Of a stretch of 64,000 nt of DNA, positions 59,245-64,000 are shown piece after piece. A program made the position numbers and the translations under genes. Under the pieces are notes generated by a model, which saw only the letters and a program-made list of their open reading frames with translations, was not told the origin of the DNA and did not search any database. This DNA is from Phytoactinopolyspora alkaliphila (GTDB lineage: Bacteria; Actinomycetota; Actinomycetes; Jiangellales; Jiangellaceae), in assembly GCF_010550695.1 (NCBI RefSeq), contig NZ_JAAGOB010000018.1:1-64000 (forward strand). Reading direction: 5' to 3'. Every line of letters starts with the position of its first letter. Position 1 is the stretch's first letter.

Positions 59245-60288
59245 TCACGAGCGTGCGGCAGTGATCCAGCGGTCCAATACGGCCGCGGCCGCGCCCGAGT
59301 CGATGGCCGCGCGCGCCGCGTCGAGTCCCGCCGCGAGCCGCTCCGTGAGATCTGCGCCGGAGTCGCGGTACGCGGCCAATCCGGCCGCGGCGTTGAGGGT
59401 CACCACGTCGCGCACCGGCCCGGCTTCCCCGTCCAGCATCCGGCGAACCACCGCGGCGTTGAAAACCGGGTCTCCCCCGCGCAGGTCCTCGCGCGTGGCG
59501 GGAGCGAGCCCCAGCGCCGACGGGTCGAACCGCTCCTCTGCCACCTCACCGTTTCGGACTACCCACACCCGTGACGTCGTGGTGGTGGTCAGCTCGTCGA
59601 GGCCGTCGTCGCCGCTGAACACCAGCGCGGACACGCCGCGCCCCGCGAGCACGCCTGCGAGCACGCCCGCCATGCGTGGGTCGGCGACGCCCACCGCCTG
59701 CGCCGTGGGCCGCGCCGGATTGGTGACGGGTCCGAGGAAGTTGAACACCGTCGGCACGCCGAGCTCACGCCGGGGCACGGCGACGAACCGCATCGACGGG
59801 TGGAACGCGGCCGCGAAACAGAAGGTGATGCCGACCTCGTCGGCGATCTGCGCAACCCGCTCCGGCGGGAGGTCGAGCTTGATACCCAGTGCCTCCAGCA
59901 CATCGGCGGCACCGCTGGCCGACGATGCGGCCCGGTTCCCGTGCTTGACCACCCTGGCCCCGGCACCGGCGGCCACCATAGCGGCCATGGTCGAGATGTT
60001 CACGGTGCGCGCACGGTCTCCGCCCGTGCCGACGATGTCGAGCGCGTCGCGTGTCGGGTCCGCCGCAAACGGAGTGGCGTTGGCGTACATGGCCTCGACG
60101 AAGCCGTCGACTTCGGCCGCCGTCTCGCCCTTGGCCCGCAGCGCGATCACGAAGCCCGCGATCTGAACCTCGGTCGCGTCGCCGCGCATGATCTCGCTCA
60201 TCGCCCACGCGGTCGACTCCGCGGGCAGGTCCTGACGAGCCAGCAGCGTGGACAAGATCTCCGGCCAGCTCAACGGGGCCGCGCTCAT
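59245..60288 (-). CDS. trpD: Anthranilate phosphoribosyltransferase
   Basis: Joins anthranilate and PRPP, the second step of tryptophan synthesis. 347 residues: [20 protein letters not shown] (PRPP loop GTGGD), [40 protein letters not shown] and [20 protein letters not shown]. The start overlaps the stop of the receiver-like gene (ATGA). In this order trpD is isolated from the other trp genes, as in Mycobacterium and Streptomyces. Confidence 0.96.
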   Translation of the reverse strand: MSAAPLSWPEILSTLLARQDLPAESTAWAMSEIMRGDATEVQIAGFVIALRAKGETAAEVDGFVEAMYANATPFAADPTRDALDIVGTGGDRARTVNISTMAAMVAAGAGARVVKHGNRAASSASGAADVLEALGIKLDLPPERVAQIADEVGITFCFAAAFHPSMRFVAVPRRELGVPTVFNFLGPVTNPARPTAQAVGVADPRMAGVLAGVLAGRGVSALVFSGDDGLDELTTTTTSRVWVVRNGEVAEERFDPSALGLAPATREDLRGGDPVFNAAVVRRMLDGEAGPVRDVVTLNAAAGLAAYRDSGADLTERLAAGLDAARAAIDSGAAAAVLDRWITAARS

Positions 60289-60701
60289 GACGCGGTTCTC
60301 AGTGCCTGGCGACGGCGCATCATCTCTGCGACAGCGGAGGCCAGGACCCGCGGGTCGATCGGGTGGGAGACCGCCGCCTCAGCCTTCGACCAGGTGGCCA
60401 GCCAGGCGTCCTGCGCCCGGCCAATGAGCAGCAGTATCGGGGGCGCCTGGTAGATCTCCTCCTTGACCTGACGCGCGATTCCCATGCCGCCGACGGGCAC
60501 CGCCTCACCGTCGAGAATGGCGATGTCCACACCCCCGGCATCGAGCTGCCGGATGACCGCGGCGTGCGTCGCCACTTCGATGAACTCGACCAGCGGCACG
60601 TCGGCGGCCGGCCGGCGGCCCAGCGCGAGCCGGACTTTCTCACGCGTGGCGCGGTCGTCGCTGTAGACGAGGATCGTCATCTTCGGCTCGGTGCTGCTCA
60701 T
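60285..60701 (-). CDS. Receiver-like (CheY-type) protein without effector
   Basis: 138 residues resembling a lone response-regulator receiver: [20 protein letters not shown] with an acidic pair near residue 15, a likely phosphoacceptor Asp64 in [15 protein letters not shown] and PPILLLIGR. The conserved Lys near the C-terminal end of the domain is replaced: [10 protein letters not shown] has His-Pro. No output domain. ATG 60701 (GAGG upstream) is preferred over the internal ATG 60680. Translationally coupled to trpD. Occurs at this position in other actinobacteria as far as I recall. Confidence 0.72.
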   Translation of the reverse strand: MSSTEPKMTILVYSDDRATREKVRLALGRRPAADVPLVEFIEVATHAAVIRQLDAGGVDIAILDGEAVPVGGMGIARQVKEEIYQAPPILLLIGRAQDAWLATWSKAEAAVSHPIDPRVLASAVAEMMRRRQALRTAS

Positions 60702-60870
60702 CACTTCGTCCTCGCTGGCGTCGGAACGCCGGTATGCGGTTCACCCGGCGGGGCGGCCCACGGGCGTCTCACGGGCTAGGTCTCGTCAACGAAGAATGGT
60801 ACTGGCTCGCGAAACGCCGTGTGGGCGGGGCGCTGTCACATTCGCCGGGCACGCCCGCCATAATGGCGAT

Positions 60871-61509
60871 GTGGCTTCCACAACTGCAGTCGACGCTGCC
60901 CACCCTCAGTCGCCGGTGCGGCCCAACCTCACGTCGGTCGGGACCATCGTGTGGCTGTCGAGTGAGCTCATGTTCTTCGCCGCGCTGTTCGCCATCTACT
61001 TCACGCTGCGGTCCAACGCGACCGAGCTGTGGAGTGAGCAATCACAGCTGCTGAACATCCCGTTCTCGCTGACCATCACCACCATTCTGGTGTTGTCCTC
61101 GGTGACCTGCCAGCTCGGCGTACTGCGCGCCGAACGCGGCCAGGTCGGCCGCACCGGCAGCCTGCTCCAGGTCGGTCAGTGGGGCATGCGGGAATGGTTC
61201 GTGCTGACGTTCGTCATGGGCGCGCTGTTCATCGCCGGCCAGGTGTTCGAGTACGCGGAGCTGGTGATGCACGAGGGCCTGACCCTCTCCAGTGATCCGT
61301 ACGGCTCGATCTTCTACCTCGCCACCGGCTTCCACGGCCTGCACGTGACCCTCGGGCTGTTCGCGTTCCTGCTTGTCCTGGGACGTACGTATATGACCAA
61401 GCGGTTCACCCATGAGCAGGCCACCAGCGCCATCGTCGTGTCCTACTACTGGCACTTCGTCGACGTCGTCTGGATCGCCCTGTACCTCACGATCTACATC
61501 ATCCAGTAA
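60871..61509 (+). CDS. ctaE: Cytochrome c oxidase subunit III
   Basis: Membrane subunit of the aa3-type terminal oxidase. 212 residues, five helices: [77 protein letters not shown] and [23 protein letters not shown] at 60871; CATAAT (60859-60864) six bases ahead suggests a leaderless start. First gene of ctaE-qcrC-qcrA-qcrB, the actinobacterial bc1-aa3 supercomplex operon. Confidence 0.95.
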   Translation: MASTTAVDAAHPQSPVRPNLTSVGTIVWLSSELMFFAALFAIYFTLRSNATELWSEQSQLLNIPFSLTITTILVLSSVTCQLGVLRAERGQVGRTGSLLQVGQWGMREWFVLTFVMGALFIAGQVFEYAELVMHEGLTLSSDPYGSIFYLATGFHGLHVTLGLFAFLLVLGRTYMTKRFTHEQATSAIVVSYYWHFVDVVWIALYLTIYIIQ

Positions 61510-62393
61510 TGAGGAGAAACGTGTCCCGATCTTCTTCCGGGCGGGGCGGCCGGTGGCTGAGCCGGGTGCTGTCGACACGCCGACGCCATCCACTGGCGGC
61601 GGTGGCGGTCCTGCTCGTCGCCTTGTTCGCCTGCGGTAGCGCGTACGCAGCGCTCTCACCGTCGACCGTCCCGGCAGCGGTGAGCCAGACCGCGCAGTCC
61701 ACCCAGGTCGAGGAAGGGCGGCAGCTGTTCGCCATCGGCTGCGCCTCCTGCCATGGGCTCGGCGGTGAGGGCCTGGTCCGGGAGGACGGGACCGTCATCG
61801 GCCCGTCCCTGGTGGGCGTGGGCGCGGCATCGGTCGACTTCCAGGTCGGCACCGGCCGCATGCCGATGGCCGCACCGGCGGCGCAGGCACCACGCAAGCC
61901 GGTCGCCTACGACGACGAGCAGATCGCCGCCCTGGCCGCGTTCGTCGCCTCGCTGGCGCCCGGGCCGGAGATTCCCGACGACGCCATGCTGGACACCAGC
62001 GCCGACACCGTCGACATCGCGCGTGGCGGCCTGCTGTTCCGCACCAACTGCGCGCAGTGCCACAACACCACGGGACAGGGCGGCGCACTGACTTACGGCC
62101 AGGAAGCGCCCAACCTCACCGGCGTGGAGGCGAAGCACATCTATGAGGCGATGCGGACGGGTCCGCAGGCGATGCCGGTCTTCAACGACGAGCTCCTCAC
62201 GCCGGAGGACAAGCTCGACATCATCGCCTACCTCGAGAACGTCGAAAGTCAGCCGGATCCGGGCGGCTTGGGCATCGGACGGGCCGGGCCGGTCTCCGAG
62301 GGCCTGTGGGCGTGGCTGGTCGGCATCGGCGGCCTGATCGCCTTCGCCGCCTGGATCGTCACGAGGTCCGCTTCTGCGAGGTCATCGTCATGA
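61509..62393 (+). CDS. qcrC: Cytochrome bc1 complex diheme cytochrome c subunit
   Basis: 294 residues: N-terminal membrane anchor (PLAAVAVLLVALFACGSAYA), two haem-c motifs CASCH and CAQCH, axial Met in RMPMAAP and QAMPVF, and a C-terminal helix (GLWAWLVGIGGLIAFAAWIV). The diheme form passes electrons directly to oxidase subunit II, replacing a free cytochrome c. The ATG shares one base with the ctaE stop. Confidence 0.96.
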   Translation: MRRNVSRSSSGRGGRWLSRVLSTRRRHPLAAVAVLLVALFACGSAYAALSPSTVPAAVSQTAQSTQVEEGRQLFAIGCASCHGLGGEGLVREDGTVIGPSLVGVGAASVDFQVGTGRMPMAAPAAQAPRKPVAYDDEQIAALAAFVASLAPGPEIPDDAMLDTSADTVDIARGGLLFRTNCAQCHNTTGQGGALTYGQEAPNLTGVEAKHIYEAMRTGPQAMPVFNDELLTPEDKLDIIAYLENVESQPDPGGLGIGRAGPVSEGLWAWLVGIGGLIAFAAWIVTRSASARSSS

Positions 62394-63508
62394 GTACGCC
62401 TAACAACGAGGAAATGAGCGGCGAGGCGACCAGCGCGGTGCAAGCACGTGATTCGCATGTTCCTGTCGATCACCCCGAGCAGACCGGCGAAGTAGAACGA
62501 CGCTCCACCAGCGCCGATCCGATCCCCGACCCGGGTTTCCACGACCCGGGTCCCCGGTACACCGACGTCGAACCGAAGGCTGCCAAGCGTGCCGAGCGGC
62601 AGATCGCCGGCATGTTCATCCTCGCCTCGGTATTCATCGTCGCCTCCATCGCTGCCTACATCTATTTCGGCATCGACGGCGACGAGGCCACTGGAAACAT
62701 CGGCGAGGTCCAGGCGTCCAACTTCGCGCTCGGAATCACGCTCGGCATGGCGTTCCTCCTGATCGGCGTCGGCGCCGTGCAGTGGTCGCGCGCGTTGATG
62801 ACCAGCCCCGAGATCGTGGAGAAGCGCAAGCCGCTGCGGTCTCAGGACGACGTGCGCGAAGACACACTGGCGAGTTTCAACACCGGCACGGAGGAGACCG
62901 GCTTCGGCCGTCGCACCATGATCCGGAATTCTCTCCTCGGGGCGCTCGCCTTGCTGCCGTTGCCAGCCATCGTGCTATTGCGCGACCTGGGTCCGCTGCC
63001 GGGCGACACGAAGGAGAATACGGTCTGGGCCGAGGGCGTCCGTCTCCTGACCGACGTGACATACCAGCCGATCACCCCGGAGCAGATGGAGCTGGGCCAG
63101 CTCGTCAACGTCATGCCGGCCACCTATCGTGACCTGCCCGAACACGGGCCGGATCGGCTCAACGAGCGAGCCAAGTCCCCGGTCATGCTGATCCGCATGC
63201 TCCCGGAGGAGATCCTCGCCGCCGAAGGGCGGGATAACTGGCACGTCGACGGCATCATCGCCTACTCCAAGATCTGCACACACGTGGGCTGTCCCATCAG
63301 CCTGTACGAGCGGACCACGCATCACATGCTCTGCCCCTGTCACCAGTCGACGTTCGACCTGGCGGACAACGGTAAGGTGATCTTCGGTCCCGCCACGCGG
63401 CCGCTGCCCCAGCTTCCGCTGGCGGTCGACAGCGAGGGATACTTGGTAGCCCAGAGCGACTTCACCGAGCCCGTAGGCCCGAGTTACTGGGAGCGCGGAA
63501 CACGATGA
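62390..63508 (+). CDS. qcrA: Cytochrome bc1 complex Rieske iron-sulfur subunit
   Basis: 372 residues, longer than mitochondrial Rieske proteins as is normal for actinobacteria. Three membrane helices (about 72-94, 112-132 and 180-200) precede the [2Fe-2S] domain with [14 protein letters not shown] and [11 protein letters not shown] (Cys/His ligands, disulfide Cys). The start overlaps the qcrC stop (ATGA). The N-terminal 60 residues are acidic and disordered. Confidence 0.96.
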   Translation: MSTPNNEEMSGEATSAVQARDSHVPVDHPEQTGEVERRSTSADPIPDPGFHDPGPRYTDVEPKAAKRAERQIAGMFILASVFIVASIAAYIYFGIDGDEATGNIGEVQASNFALGITLGMAFLLIGVGAVQWSRALMTSPEIVEKRKPLRSQDDVREDTLASFNTGTEETGFGRRTMIRNSLLGALALLPLPAIVLLRDLGPLPGDTKENTVWAEGVRLLTDVTYQPITPEQMELGQLVNVMPATYRDLPEHGPDRLNERAKSPVMLIRMLPEEILAAEGRDNWHVDGIIAYSKICTHVGCPISLYERTTHHMLCPCHQSTFDLADNGKVIFGPATRPLPQLPLAVDSEGYLVAQSDFTEPVGPSYWERGTR

Positions 63509-64000
63509 GTACCACGACGCCGCCCACACCGGGCACCAATGGCGCCCATCCGGTGGTCAAGAGCGCCGGTCGGGTGGTCGACTTCGTCGACCAGAGAATC
63601 ACCGCCTCGAACTGGCTGAAGCGGAACATGCGCAAGGTGTTCCCCGATCACTGGTCCTTCCTGCTCGGCGAGATCGCTCTGTACAGCTTCATCCTGCTCC
63701 TTCTGTCCGGCGTGTTCTTGACCCTGTGGTTCAAGCCCTCCATGGCGCACGTCTATTACGACGGCGCCTACGTGCCGATGCGGGGCATCCTCATCTCCGA
63801 GGCCTACGCATCGACACTCGACCTGTCTTTCGAGGTGCGCGGTGGCCTGCTCATGCGGCAGGTTCACCACTGGTCGACCCTGGTCTTCCTGGCGGCCATG
63901 TCGGTACACATGCTCCGGATCTTCTTCACCGGCGCATTCCGCAAGCCTCGCGAGCTGAACTGGCTCATCGGCGTGCTGCTGCTGGTGCTCGGCGTCGCCA
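63505..64000 (+). CDS. qcrB: Cytochrome bc1 complex cytochrome b subunit (truncated by window end)
   Basis: The first 165 codons of cytochrome b; the reading frame runs off the right edge. [40 protein letters not shown] (helix A), [20 protein letters not shown] (helix B; the two His of this segment ligate haem) and [20 protein letters not shown] are visible. The ATG overlaps the qcrA stop (ATGA). Confidence 0.95.
   Translation, partial: MSTTTPPTPGTNGAHPVVKSAGRVVDFVDQRITASNWLKRNMRKVFPDHWSFLLGEIALYSFILLLLSGVFLTLWFKPSMAHVYYDGAYVPMRGILISEAYASTLDLSFEVRGGLLMRQVHHWSTLVFLAAMSVHMLRIFFTGAFRKPRELNWLIGVLLLVLGVA

Overview
The window looks like a chromosomal segment from a high-GC Gram-positive actinobacterium. 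The support is a strongly G/C-biased third codon position, many GTG starts, several apparently leaderless genes, an infC read from an ATC codon, a bc1-aa3 type respiratory operon, a PimB-like mannosyltransferase and a PPi-dependent phosphofructokinase. The set of genes for the osmolyte N-acetylglutaminylglutamine amide (NAGGN) and a very acidic insert in a secreted transpeptidase suggest a salt- or drought-tolerant actinomycete, possibly Jiangellaceae-like. That placement is inference; there is no rRNA in the window to confirm it.

Layout. 0-2.4 kb: the infC-rpmI-rplT operon (minus strand), with an attenuator-like hairpin, facing a DUF1844 gene. 2.4-8.4 kb: an SseB-family gene, a PASTA Ser/Thr kinase, endonuclease IV, a class I DAHP synthase and a TauE/SafE exporter. 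8.8-12.2 kb: a MoxR/chelatase-type AAA ATPase translationally coupled to a VWA protein. 12.2-18.3 kb: an MFS transporter with a divergent LysR gene, then ltaE and metY-metX; between ltaE and metY lies a Met/Cys-rich leader ORF. 18.3-25.6 kb: DUF2461, a TPR-LuxR regulator followed by an FAD-linked oxidase and a small membrane protein, class II DAHP synthase and pfp. 25.8-32.4 kb: a penicillin-binding transpeptidase with a membrane-anchored partner, LysR plus a beta-lactamase-like hydrolase, and ArsR plus an alpha/beta hydrolase. 32.4-33.4 kb: a candidate regulated small RNA next to an NYN nuclease. 33.4-44.8 kb: asnO-ngg (NAGGN synthesis), an M48 peptidase, a PucR/cytosine deaminase/NCS1 permease module, a DHFR-like/TetR divergent pair and the NAGGN-type M42 peptidase. 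45-64 kb: an actinobacterial housekeeping block (plsC, esterase, glucokinase, SRPBCC proteins, NarL-type two-component system, PimB-like GT4, NlpC/P60 hydrolase, NYN protein, DEDD/GIY-YIG fusion, trpD, then ctaE-qcrC-qcrA-qcrB, the last cut by the window end). From memory its gene order resembles the mycobacterial Rv2182c-Rv2196 region.

How parts fit. Aromatic amino-acid supply has two unrelated DAHP synthases plus trpD. Sulfur amino-acid synthesis (metY-metX) sits behind a leader that may sense Met/Cys. NAGGN synthesis and probable turnover are encoded about 7 kb apart. Respiratory genes overlap by ATGA-type junctions and form one operon.

The most unusual content is non-coding: a 125-170 bp repeat family present three times, each time between convergent genes; an 88-bp perfect palindrome and a decayed relative, both supplying the stop codon of the gene they abut; a small-RNA candidate with its own promoter, operator-like palindrome and terminator; and the Met/Cys leader ORF. 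No tRNA, rRNA, CRISPR array, transposase or phage gene was seen.
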